NCBI GenBank assembly: GCA_009774585.1
Contig: VSOA01000045.1
Span: 1-18,222, forward strand
DNA: 18,222 nucleotides
Source of the DNA: Lachnospiraceae bacterium
Lineage (GTDB): Bacteria > Bacillota > Clostridia > Lachnospirales > Lachnospiraceae
Direction: 5' to 3'
Shown: piece by piece, positions 1-7,307 of the stretch
How positions within the stretch are numbered: position 1 is the first letter of the stretch
Layout: each line of letters starts with the position of its first letter
The notes under the pieces: model-generated
Told to the model about the DNA's origin: nothing
Database searches by the model: none
Seen by the model: the letters and a program-made list of their open reading frames with translations, nothing else
Translations under genes and position numbers: made by a program

Positions 1-63
1 CTGTACATACAGCGTTTTGTTGTTTTCCGGGTGTAGCTGAATATGAATCGGTAATTCTTTCAT
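1..63 (-). CDS. N-terminal fragment of a probable GntR/MocR-family transcriptional regulator
   Basis: The last 63 bases read on the minus strand from an ATG give 21 residues starting MKELPIHIQL and ending TLYVQ, and the frame is still open at the window edge. The arrangement of a short beta-like start followed by a 'LYxQ' motif is typical of the beginning of GntR winged-helix regulators, especially those fused to an aminotransferase-like domain (MocR type), where the next residues are usually 'IYxxI'. The upstream ribosome binding site is weak (GTGGAA about 5 bases before the ATG). It follows the DUF2225 gene on the same strand after 60 bases. Only 21 codons are visible, so the family call rests on resemblance of a very short segment and is tentative. 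Confidence 0.45.
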   Translation of the reverse strand, partial: MKELPIHIQLHPENNKTLYVQ

Positions 64-123
64 TTATTCCACGGCTGCCTATACGCTTTCCGGCAGCTCT
101 TTCACACATTCTCTGACTGCCGT

Positions 124-984
124 TTACTTTCTGGCAGCATTCTTTTCTTTAATCTTCTTCATCAGCATCTCTTTGATGTCTCTTGCCTTATCCTTCATAC
201 GCGGGTTCGCCGTCGGAGACTGCAGGATACCTGTAATCAGGCGGCTCGACACATCATACTGCTCAAACCGCATCGCCGTCACGGCTATCAGATAATCCAC
301 CGTGGGCTCATCCATACCGCACATCGGGAAGCTTTCCGTCTGCCTTGCCGCAAGGAAACCTTCCAGCGCATTGCGAAGGAATTCATTTTCCTCGTCCTCA
401 CACTGCTTCTTCTGCTCCTCATAATCCGGCAGATTCTTGTCAAGATGCTCCGCTTTACCACGCAGAAGCCATGCCGTCTTCAAACAGATATACGCTTTCT
501 CACTGGATCTGGTCTGTTTCACGATCGCATTGGCAAGCGTCAGTTTATAACGCTCCAAAGCTTCATCATATGTGTAAATTTCCTTTACTTCTTTCTGCGG
601 TTTAAAAGTTGCGGAAATTGTTTTCCTGATATTCTTTGCCTGCGGTGAAGTTACAAATTTAAAAAATCTGCTGAGCGCCGCATAACCGCAGTACGGACAT
701 AAAATAATATCGTATTTCAACAAATCAATCTGCTCATAGCGCGGTCTTAAGTCTAAATCGCTGCCTGCCAGCTTCGCTTTACCGATCTTAACCGTCCTTG
801 CCTTAAATTCTTTGTCGCAGATAGGACAGGTAAACGACTTATCAAACAGAAAATCCTGCTCCTGCACAGCTGCTGCCGGTTTACCGCCCGGTCCGGCTTC
901 GTCTTTCTTAGGTGCCTCATATAAATCCATGTTTTCAAGGTTACTCAACCCAAACTGCTCTAACCCCGACAATAATCCTGCCAT
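124..984 (-). CDS. DUF2225 family protein (zinc-ribbon plus helical repeat region)
   Basis: This 286-residue protein has a CPIC pair (Cys53, Cys56) and a CPYCG pair (Cys96, Cys99), which together should bind one zinc. A mostly helical, TPR-like C-terminal half follows. This is the layout of the DUF2225 family, common in Firmicutes and without an established biochemical role. The N-terminal 45 residues are low in complexity (Gly, Pro, Ala, charged). An in-frame TTG five codons upstream exists, but GGGAGG sits 8 bases before the ATG at 984, so that ATG is the likely start. No membrane segment or signal peptide is evident. The stop TAA is followed in the same frame by 14 further sense codons before a TAG. 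It lies 132 bases after glnS on the same strand and could be co-transcribed with it. Family assignment is fairly secure; function is unknown. Confidence 0.8.
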   Translation of the reverse strand: MAGLLSGLEQFGLSNLENMDLYEAPKKDEAGPGGKPAAAVQEQDFLFDKSFTCPICDKEFKARTVKIGKAKLAGSDLDLRPRYEQIDLLKYDIILCPYCGYAALSRFFKFVTSPQAKNIRKTISATFKPQKEVKEIYTYDEALERYKLTLANAIVKQTRSSEKAYICLKTAWLLRGKAEHLDKNLPDYEEQKKQCEDEENEFLRNALEGFLAARQTESFPMCGMDEPTVDYLIAVTAMRFEQYDVSSRLITGILQSPTANPRMKDKARDIKEMLMKKIKEKNAARK

Positions 985-1116
985 CGTATATCCTCCCAAA
1001 TTTTAACTGTCTCAATTACTGTTCGGTCTGCTCAGTCTTCTGCAGACTCGTTCGCTTGTTCCAGCAGAGCCTGTAAAATGACCTCCAAAGGAACTTATTT
1101 TTATTTTCTCACATTT

Positions 1117-2817
1117 TTACTTTTTCGGCAATACATAAGAACTCTTTAAAGAAACAATTCTGTTAAAAACAAGTGCGTCCGGTTTAGAATCCTTACAGTC
1201 GACGCAGAAAAATCCTTGTCTGACAAACTGGAAACTGTCATATGCCTTAGCGTCCTTTACCGAAGGCTCTATATAGCACTCCTTCATCACTGTCAATGAA
1301 TCAGGGTTCAGGTTCAGACTTCCGTCCTCATTGTAGACACCTTTCTCCTCGTCTATGATATTCTCATAGAGTCTGACTTCCGCCTTGACTGCCTCCGCCG
1401 CCGATACCCAATGAATGGTTCCCTTTACTTTACGGCCATCCGGACTGTTTCCTCCTTTGGAAGCCGGGTCATAAGTACAATGTACTACGCTCACTTTGCC
1501 GTCTTCATCTTTCTCATAGCTTACGCACTTCACAAAATAAGCGCCCATCAGGCGTACTTCATTGTCCGGGAACAACCGGAAATACTTTTTCGGCGGTTCT
1601 TCCATAAAGTCTTCCCTGTCGATATACAGTTCCCTTGAGAACGGAACTTTTCTTGAACCCAAATCTTCATTTTCCGGATTATTGACAATCTCTAACCACT
1701 CGGTCTGTCCCTCCGGATAATTATCAATCACTAATTTAACCGGATCAAGCGCCGCCATAACCCGGGGCCGTTTCATCTTAAGGTCTTCTCTGATACAGTA
1801 TTCCAGCATAGAATATTCCGCTGAAGAATTTGCCTTAGACACACCGCATAAATCCACAAATAATCTGATTGACTCCGGTGTAAAACCTCTTCTTCTGAGC
1901 GCGGCAATCGATACCAGACGTGGGTCATCCCAGCCGTCCACAATGCCTTCTTCCACTAATTTCTTAATGTATCTCTTTCCGGTGACTACATTAGTCAAGT
2001 ACATTTTTGCAAATTCTATCTGCTTGGGCGGATGCGGATATTCAAGTTCCTCTACTACCCAGTTGTACAACGGTCTGTGATCCTCGAATTCCAATGTACA
2101 GATAGAATGCGTAATACCTTCAATGGCATCTTCTATGGGATGCGCGTAGTCATACATTGGATAGATACACCACCTGTCGCCTGTATTCTGGTGGGATAAA
2201 TGTGCCACACGATACAATATAGGATCACGCATATTAATATTCGGCGATGTCATATCTATTTTGGCACGCAGTGTTTTCTCTCCGTCAGCATATTTGCCGT
2301 CCTTCATCTCCTCAAACAGCCGCAGATTCTCTTCCACGCTTCTGTCACGATTCGGATCGTTCTTGCCCGGTTCAGTCAACGTACCGCGGTACTCTCTCAT
2401 CTGCTCAGCAGAAAGATCCGACACATATGCCTTCCCTTTCTTAATCAGCTTTACCGCGCCCTCATACATCTGCTCGAAATAATCGGAAGCAAAGAATAGT
2501 CTGTCTTCAAAATCCGCTCCCAGCCATTTCACATCCGCTTTGATCGACTCTACAAACTCACTTTTCTCCTTTGTAGGATTCGTGTCGTCAAAACGCAGAT
2601 TAAATTTACCGCCATACTGGTTCGCCAGCCCTGAATTGAGCAGGATACTCTTCGCATGCCCGATATGCAGATAACCGTTTGGCTCCGGGGGGAATCTGGT
2701 ATTCACGGTGTCATAAACTCCCTCCGCTAAATCCTTGTCAATAATCTGCTCGATGAAATTTCTGGATACTACTTCTTTTTCTGCTTCTTCTGTCAAAGTC
2801 TTATCATTTTCGCTCAT
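1117..2817 (-). CDS. glnS: Glutaminyl-tRNA synthetase (GlnRS)
   Basis: This 566-residue class I aminoacyl-tRNA synthetase charges tRNA-Gln with glutamine in the cytoplasm. The N-terminal catalytic core carries PPEPNGYLHIGH with the HIGH motif at residues 51-54, then RFDDTNP around 75-81. The segment GWDDPR (295-300) and an intact C-terminal beta-barrel anticodon-binding region match bacterial GlnRS, whose usual length is 550-580. The second signature normally reads as MSK-type (KMSKS loop), but here the corresponding place reads VTGKR (278-282), a clear departure. The ATG at 2817 is preceded by AGGGAG six bases upstream, whereas the longer in-frame start 14 codons earlier has no comparable site. 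The gene is divergent from rarA across a 236-base gap with a TATAAT element. No T-box features were seen in its leader. GluRS and GlnRS are related, but the WDDPR context and overall match favour GlnRS. Confidence 0.93.
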   Translation of the reverse strand: MSENDKTLTEEAEKEVVSRNFIEQIIDKDLAEGVYDTVNTRFPPEPNGYLHIGHAKSILLNSGLANQYGGKFNLRFDDTNPTKEKSEFVESIKADVKWLGADFEDRLFFASDYFEQMYEGAVKLIKKGKAYVSDLSAEQMREYRGTLTEPGKNDPNRDRSVEENLRLFEEMKDGKYADGEKTLRAKIDMTSPNINMRDPILYRVAHLSHQNTGDRWCIYPMYDYAHPIEDAIEGITHSICTLEFEDHRPLYNWVVEELEYPHPPKQIEFAKMYLTNVVTGKRYIKKLVEEGIVDGWDDPRLVSIAALRRRGFTPESIRLFVDLCGVSKANSSAEYSMLEYCIREDLKMKRPRVMAALDPVKLVIDNYPEGQTEWLEIVNNPENEDLGSRKVPFSRELYIDREDFMEEPPKKYFRLFPDNEVRLMGAYFVKCVSYEKDEDGKVSVVHCTYDPASKGGNSPDGRKVKGTIHWVSAAEAVKAEVRLYENIIDEEKGVYNEDGSLNLNPDSLTVMKECYIEPSVKDAKAYDSFQFVRQGFFCVDCKDSKPDALVFNRIVSLKSSYVLPKK

Positions 2818-2899
2818 AGATACTCCCTGAGAGGCTGCCTTTTTCGTCTGTCTGTGCAATTATCCGTTAAGGTAAATGCGGCAGCGCCCTAATTCATTT

Positions 2900-2905
2900 A
2901 TTATA
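2900..2905 (-). promoter_or_regulatory. Candidate -10 element for glnS
   Basis: A perfect TATAAT lies on the minus strand 82 bases upstream of the glnS ATG. No convincing -35 hexamer sits 16-18 bases further upstream; that stretch is a run of T then G. The resulting leader contains GCTGCC and GGCAGC arms (the right arm close to the ribosome binding site) that could pair. The promoter call rests on the -10 alone. Confidence 0.4.
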
Positions 2906-2972
2906 TTTTCCCCCAAAAAAAGTATTCCGCCATAGATTTTACCACATATGCACAGAAAAATCCATATGAGTA

Positions 2973-3003
2973 TTGATTTTCATCTGAAATATGATAATAT
3001 AAT
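2973..3003 (+). promoter_or_regulatory. Candidate sigma-A promoter for rarA
   Basis: TTGATT at 2973-2978 is followed by overlapping -10 candidates. One is TAATAT at 2995-3000, preceded by TG in the extended -10 position and spaced 16 bases from the -35. The other is a perfect TATAAT at 2998-3003, spaced 19 bases. Either would start transcription about 45 bases before the rarA ATG. The same gap carries three CATATG palindromes (2945-2950, 2963-2968, 3010-3015) that may be chance in AT-rich DNA. Confidence 0.55.
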
Positions 3004-3053
3004 ATAGAACATATGTTTTGTTTCTATTGTTCGGAAAGAGAGACACGTTATCA

Positions 3054-4379
3054 ATGATGGAACAACTATCACTTTTTACACAGGAAACGGACTTAAACGC
3101 TCCTCTTGCCAGCCGCCTGAGACCGCAGACACTTGATGACTATATTGGTCAAGAACATCTGGTCGGACCGGGCAGGATGCTCCGTCAGATGCTTCAGACA
3201 GACAGAATCTCATCCATGATTTTCTGGGGACCTCCCGGCGTCGGAAAAACGACACTGGCACGCATTATTGCAAATATGACACATTCGTCATTTGTAGATT
3301 TCAGCGCTGTGACAAGCGGTATTAAGGAAATCAAAGACGTCATGAAACAAGCGGAAAGCGACCGCTTGTCAGGACTTAAGACAATGGTCTTCGTCGACGA
3401 GATTCACCGCTTTAACAAAGCACAGCAGGACGCTTTTCTCCCTTATGTCGAGAAAGGAAGTATTATTTTAATCGGTGCGACCACGGAGAATCCTTCCTTT
3501 GAGATTAATTCCGCTCTCTTGTCACGATGCAAAGTATTTGTTCTGCATCCTTTGACCGTGACGGACCTGTGCCATCTGCTTCATCATGCCCTGACAGACA
3601 AGCGCGGACTCGGAAACACGACTATTCATATAGAAGAGAGACTGGTAAATGCCATCGCCGCTTTCTCAAACGGAGATGCCAGAACCGCGCTGAACACATT
3701 GGATATGGCAGTTCTTAACGGTGAAATGCAGCCGGACGGCTCTATTATCGTCAAAGAAGAAATTCTGGAACAGTGTACCGGCAGTAAAATGCTTCTCTAC
3801 GACCGGAACGGCGAAGAGCACTATAACTTGATCTCAGCCTTGCACAAATCTATGCGCAACAGCGACCCCGACGCCGCTATCTACTGGCTTGCCCGTATGC
3901 TGGAAGCCGGAGAAGACCCGCTCTATGTCGCAAGGCGGCTGGTACGGTTTGCCAGTGAAGATATCGGGATGGCTGACTCTCAGGCACTCCAAATCGCAGT
4001 ATCCGCCTATCAGGCATGTCATTTCAACGGTATGCCCGAGTGTAACGTAAATTTGACTCATGCGGTCGTCTATCTGTCCATGGCGCCGAAATCCAACGCG
4101 CTGTATGTCGGATACGAAAGGGCGAAAGAGGATGCCAAGCGAATGCTGGCAGAACCGGTTCCGCTGCAAATCAGAAACGGAGTCACGGAACTGATGCAAA
4201 GCCTGCATTACGGAGAAGGTTATCAGTATGCCCACGACACCGACGAAAAGCTTACCGCAATGACCTGTCTGCCGGATTCTCTGAAAGACAGAACGTACTA
4301 TCAGCCGGGGCGTCAAGGCTATGAAGCTGCCGTCAGCAAGCGCTTGGAACAGGTGAAAGCATTCCGCGCCAAGAGATAA
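3054..4379 (+). CDS. rarA: Replication-associated recombination AAA+ ATPase RarA (MgsA)
   Basis: This 441-residue protein is a clamp-loader-like AAA+ ATPase of the RarA/MgsA/WRNIP1 family, which acts at stalled replication forks. The visible motifs are PLASRLRPQTLDDYIGQEH near the start, Walker A GPPGVGKTT (59-67), Walker B VFVDEIHRF (112-120), sensor 1 GATTEN (141-146) and a likely arginine finger in LLSRC (R158). The C-terminal tetramerisation region (DPDAAIYWLARMLEAGEDP and onward) is complete. The start is either of two adjacent ATGs at 3054 and 3057; a purine-rich GAGAG lies about 11 bases upstream. The extreme N-terminus reads QLSLF (residues 4-8), which matches the consensus pentapeptide by which bacterial proteins bind the beta sliding clamp. 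It is the only plus-strand gene here, divergent from glnS. Its last 61 bases overlap the convergent propeller gene. Confidence 0.95.
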   Translation: MMEQLSLFTQETDLNAPLASRLRPQTLDDYIGQEHLVGPGRMLRQMLQTDRISSMIFWGPPGVGKTTLARIIANMTHSSFVDFSAVTSGIKEIKDVMKQAESDRLSGLKTMVFVDEIHRFNKAQQDAFLPYVEKGSIILIGATTENPSFEINSALLSRCKVFVLHPLTVTDLCHLLHHALTDKRGLGNTTIHIEERLVNAIAAFSNGDARTALNTLDMAVLNGEMQPDGSIIVKEEILEQCTGSKMLLYDRNGEEHYNLISALHKSMRNSDPDAAIYWLARMLEAGEDPLYVARRLVRFASEDIGMADSQALQIAVSAYQACHFNGMPECNVNLTHAVVYLSMAPKSNALYVGYERAKEDAKRMLAEPVPLQIRNGVTELMQSLHYGEGYQYAHDTDEKLTAMTCLPDSLKDRTYYQPGRQGYEAAVSKRLEQVKAFRAKR

Positions 4380-6718
4380 GCGTCTACATTCCCATACATA
4401 ATCGCGTAATCATCGCCTTCCGTGTAACGATATCCTCGCATGACGTCGTCCAGACCATTATACTTCTCCGGATTCATATGATAACTGTCTGAAGCGCAAA
4501 ACTGCTGTGACTGCTGATTGTCTCCTACATCCAGCCGCATAATCCTTCCGTCCATATATACAATATACAAATGTCTTGTCAATTCTCCCTCGTCAAAGAA
4601 CATCGTCTCAATATACCCTGTATTGAGGTACTCTTCTTGTCCGGAAGCACTGTCTCCGCCATAAGTGAAGAACGCTTCTCCGTCTTCCATATCACAGAAT
4701 CGAAGAACACCTTCTTCCTTATCCGCTGTTACAAAATATGTCTGGTCATCCGAGACTGCAATCACATCGTTATATCCAATCTGCTCCTTCGGCTTTATCT
4801 TGTATGCATAATCCATAGCGGAAAGATCATAACCATAAATTGTTTCGCCATCCAGCCAGAAGAAGCATTGCCGTTCCTCTTCGGAATCATTTCTGTGTTC
4901 TGCACCGGAAGCGATATAGTGAAATGTACCGTTTATTTCCAACGGAATTTTATCCGATATCGTTCCCTGCTCCGGTTCCAGTACAATGATATGCTCGTCC
5001 GTGAGCAGCGCCAACGCCTCTTGACTATTATAGTCAAAGAACGTCATCGCATTGTAAAAGGAACCATCCTCATAGTTCCAGAGCACTTCGCTGCTATCCG
5101 TGTCAAACATCTCCATCGCCGCCGTGTAACTGTCATTATAGTAAGACACCGCCATGTATCTGCCGTCCGTACTGTATACGGCATCTATGTAGTTATGTTC
5201 TCCCTGATGCACTTCCTCCAGTCCCTGCCCTTTCGCCGTCCGATATAATGTCATACGACGGCTGTTATAGGGAAGCGTCACACAATATCCATCGCCAATG
5301 GCAAATTCCATCACATTGGAGGACGTACATGCCGGAAACAGCGTTCCTATCATATCTTCCCGAATCTGCATATTCAGATAATGCCACACTCCATCTCTTG
5401 TAAAGGCAATAAAGTTATCGCTCCCGCTATAATTGCCCAGCTTAACAACCTCCACTCCGAAGGAAAAAGCATCCACATAACTGCCGTCTCTCTTGTCCAG
5501 TGCAATTACGTCACTGTAACCGGAACAAAGCAGATAATTACTTCCTTCCATATGGGCGTATGAAGTCTCGTACAGCCAGCTGCCTTGTCGCTCATAAGTC
5601 CACACCGGAATACCGGCTCCGTTAATGTCAAAAGCCTGCAGACGACTCTCCATGCCAAGAGACGCCCGTGTAGTTTCAAGCTTTTCACTATGATTACTGA
5701 TTATATAAAGCCTCTCCCCGTCAAAACGCAGGGACTCCACATATTCATATGCAATCTCGTAGCTATTAAGACATTCTCCGTCCGTATCGTAAACCACAAC
5801 GACTCTCCGCTCTTCCTCTGACGCATAAGAAGACGCAAGGCTCACCGCCCAATATCGGTTATCCTCACTTACCGCACATGCAAATGCCGCAGAGGCAGAC
5901 ATCTCTTCTTCCTCCCACTGTCCTACATAGAGAAGACTGCCGTCGTTACAGTCAACAGCCTGATAACCGTTTTTTGACAAGACAATCGCCTGTCCGATCT
6001 CCTGCAGAACAATGATGCCCACATAATCCTCGCAGGCAATCCTGTAAGCCGGGACTGCCTCGCCCTGCGACAGATTATATAATACCACTTCATCGTCCAC
6101 GGGCACAAACAGACAATCTTCTCCCAGAAAAGCAATTCTATTTGTCATATCGCTTAAGTAATATGATGCATGAATTTCAATCCGTACATTACTGTCATCC
6201 GGCTGCCACACTACGATCTGTCCCGAAGCATCAACCGTAGCAATCCTACTGCCTTCAGGCGACAATTTCATGACTCTGACCGCGGTGTCCGCCTCCAGAA
6301 TACGGTCCGGTAGAATCTGCTGCCCGTTCTCATACAGGTAGAGACTGTCTGCCAGCGCATACACAGTCTCCGCCGGATAATCCATATCCGCTTCTGCCAC
6401 ACCGCATTCAGACAGATCCATTATGGCGTCCTGCGCCGTGGCAACAGCTTTCATTCGATCGCCTTCTTCCAAATATCCCATTGCTTCTCTTGCTCTGGAA
6501 ATTGCCGTATTTCTCTTCGCTTCCTGATACTGTTTCACAATCTCTTCTGACTGCATCTTAATCTGTGTGTTCTGGTGCTTAATCTGCAGCGCCATTGTCG
6601 TGCTGATGATACCGAACAAAAGGCATACCATGCTTATCGACATAGCCGCCGCAAGTATTTTACGCGTTCTTTGCTCCTTATGCCGTTGCTTTAAGTCGTC
6701 ATAGCTACAGTCAAACAT
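4319..6718 (-). CDS. Membrane-anchored beta-propeller protein, C-terminal half of a TIR-receptor-like protein
   Basis: The frame encodes 799 residues. Residues 10-20 are strongly basic, 21-44 form one membrane span, and 45-100 are a helical, probably coiled-coil stalk. The rest is a repeat-rich beta protein with WD40-like blades; one clear blade runs from SPEGSRIA (153-160) to VVWQPDDSN. By the positive-inside rule the N-terminus is cytoplasmic and the propeller external. The frame stays open upstream of this ATG to 6775, and those codons (ERREIRRKIK, then SELLRLVAP) are the linker expected between a TIR domain and this segment in the family. The ATG itself has no ribosome binding site. It is therefore most likely the rest of the preceding TIR protein, cut off by one extra base. 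The last 20 or so residues are encoded antisense to rarA, so the natural C-terminus may be lost. Ligand unknown. Confidence 0.7.
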   Translation of the reverse strand: MFDCSYDDLKQRHKEQRTRKILAAAMSISMVCLLFGIISTTMALQIKHQNTQIKMQSEEIVKQYQEAKRNTAISRAREAMGYLEEGDRMKAVATAQDAIMDLSECGVAEADMDYPAETVYALADSLYLYENGQQILPDRILEADTAVRVMKLSPEGSRIATVDASGQIVVWQPDDSNVRIEIHASYYLSDMTNRIAFLGEDCLFVPVDDEVVLYNLSQGEAVPAYRIACEDYVGIIVLQEIGQAIVLSKNGYQAVDCNDGSLLYVGQWEEEEMSASAAFACAVSEDNRYWAVSLASSYASEEERRVVVVYDTDGECLNSYEIAYEYVESLRFDGERLYIISNHSEKLETTRASLGMESRLQAFDINGAGIPVWTYERQGSWLYETSYAHMEGSNYLLCSGYSDVIALDKRDGSYVDAFSFGVEVVKLGNYSGSDNFIAFTRDGVWHYLNMQIREDMIGTLFPACTSSNVMEFAIGDGYCVTLPYNSRRMTLYRTAKGQGLEEVHQGEHNYIDAVYSTDGRYMAVSYYNDSYTAAMEMFDTDSSEVLWNYEDGSFYNAMTFFDYNSQEALALLTDEHIIVLEPEQGTISDKIPLEINGTFHYIASGAEHRNDSEEERQCFFWLDGETIYGYDLSAMDYAYKIKPKEQIGYNDVIAVSDDQTYFVTADKEEGVLRFCDMEDGEAFFTYGGDSASGQEEYLNTGYIETMFFDEGELTRHLYIVYMDGRIMRLDVGDNQQSQQFCASDSYHMNPEKYNGLDDVMRGYRYTEGDDYAIMYGNVDAYLLARNAFTCSKRLLTAAS

Positions 6719-6740
6719 CGGCGCAACGAGACGCAGAAGC

Positions 6741-6778
6741 TCACTCTTTATTTTCCTGCGGATTTCTCTCCGTTCTCA
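6741..6778 (-). other. Frame disruption joining the TIR and propeller reading frames
   Basis: Reading from DVRG in the TIR frame, the next codons lead to a TGA at 6743-6741. Skipping one base near 6776 instead gives MERREIRRKIKSELLRLVAP, which runs directly into the propeller ORF. The +1 frame is closed by a TGA at 6778-6776, so the shift must lie after that point and before 6741. No long homopolymer or known slippery stop context (such as the prfB CUU-UGA) is present. A mutation, an assembly or base-call error, or an unknown recoding site would all look like this. Confidence 0.75.
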
Positions 6779-7307
6779 TACCGCGCACATCCGATGCCAG
6801 AGGTTCCACCGGAATCTTAACTTTCAAGATGCTGCCGTCCGGCTGCTTCTCCTCCGCTTCCCGGTAAAGCAGTTCTTCCGGAAAAGAAGCAGCCGGTTCT
6901 CCCTCAGCCAATACCGCCAGCACATGCTCTCTGTCGTGCATCTCAATAAAAGTCTCTATCTCTTTGCGGCACCACATTGACTCCGGAAGTCGTGGGGAAC
7001 ATATGACAATCAGATATTCTGAATTTTGTAACGCTTCCCTAATCGGATCCGCCAGATTTGTCGCCAACGGAAGTTCCTCTTTATCCCGAAACACCCTGTG
7101 GATTCTCGTTTTGACTTCTTTAGTTAATTCTTTAGACTGCTGTTCTCCCGCTTCAGGCTGCCGCATTTCACGAATTTTATTCCGCAACACACCTCTTGGC
7201 AGTTTAAAGCTTTCTAATTGTTTATGCAGCGTTGCCGCCACAAAGCTGTCCAGTTCCGAGTGCCTGTAGCTGATAAACGCATCGTACATTACTCCGTCTT
7301 TTCCCAT
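6741..7307 (-). CDS. TIR-domain protein, N-terminal half of a transmembrane TIR receptor-like protein
   Basis: This 188-residue product is a single TIR domain. The first strand reads MYDAFISYRHSE (7-18). The middle has RVFRDKEELP (71-80) and NLADPIREAL, then ICSPRLPESMWCRKEI with the WCxxE motif at 112-116. Glu116 is in the position of the catalytic glutamate of NAD-cleaving TIR domains, so NADase activity is plausible but unproven. After SDVRG (172-176) the sequence leaves the family pattern and stops 12 codons later; a one-base shift restores the linker into the propeller ORF. GGAG lies 7 bases before the ATG at 7307, so translation probably begins there, overlapping the end of the DHH gene by 19 bases. 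A second ATG at 7289 shares one base with the DHH stop (TAATG). Either arrangement implies translational coupling to the DHH phosphoesterase. Confidence 0.85.
   Translation of the reverse strand: MGKDGVMYDAFISYRHSELDSFVAATLHKQLESFKLPRGVLRNKIREMRQPEAGEQQSKELTKEVKTRIHRVFRDKEELPLATNLADPIREALQNSEYLIVICSPRLPESMWCRKEIETFIEMHDREHVLAVLAEGEPAASFPEELLYREAEEKQPDGSILKVKIPVEPLASDVRGMRTERNPQENKE

Noticed and set aside
2818..2900. T-box or other amino-acid-sensing leader upstream of glnS
   Set aside because: The conserved T-box sequence and an antiterminator/terminator pair are absent; only a GCTGCC/GGCAGC pairing is visible.
2945..3015. Three CATATG palindromes upstream of rarA as an operator
   Set aside because: Six-base AT-rich palindromes are expected by chance in this region, the spacing is irregular, and no matching regulator is encoded nearby.
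3834..4316. A 160-codon open frame on the minus strand within rarA
   Set aside because: It is antisense to the conserved C-terminal part of RarA and has no family resemblance.
4571..5248. A 225-codon open frame on the plus strand
   Set aside because: It lies wholly antisense to the propeller coding region, has no ribosome binding site or recognisable domain, and its composition fits a shadow frame.
6741..6778. Programmed frameshift of prfB type between TIR and propeller
   Set aside because: No slippery run or stop-codon shift motif is present in the overlap, so a known recoding mechanism cannot be claimed; the disruption is kept as an unexplained frame change.
6964..7269. A 101-codon plus-strand frame opposite the TIR gene
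   Set aside because: It is a mirror of a clearly conserved TIR coding sequence and lacks start signals or known motifs.
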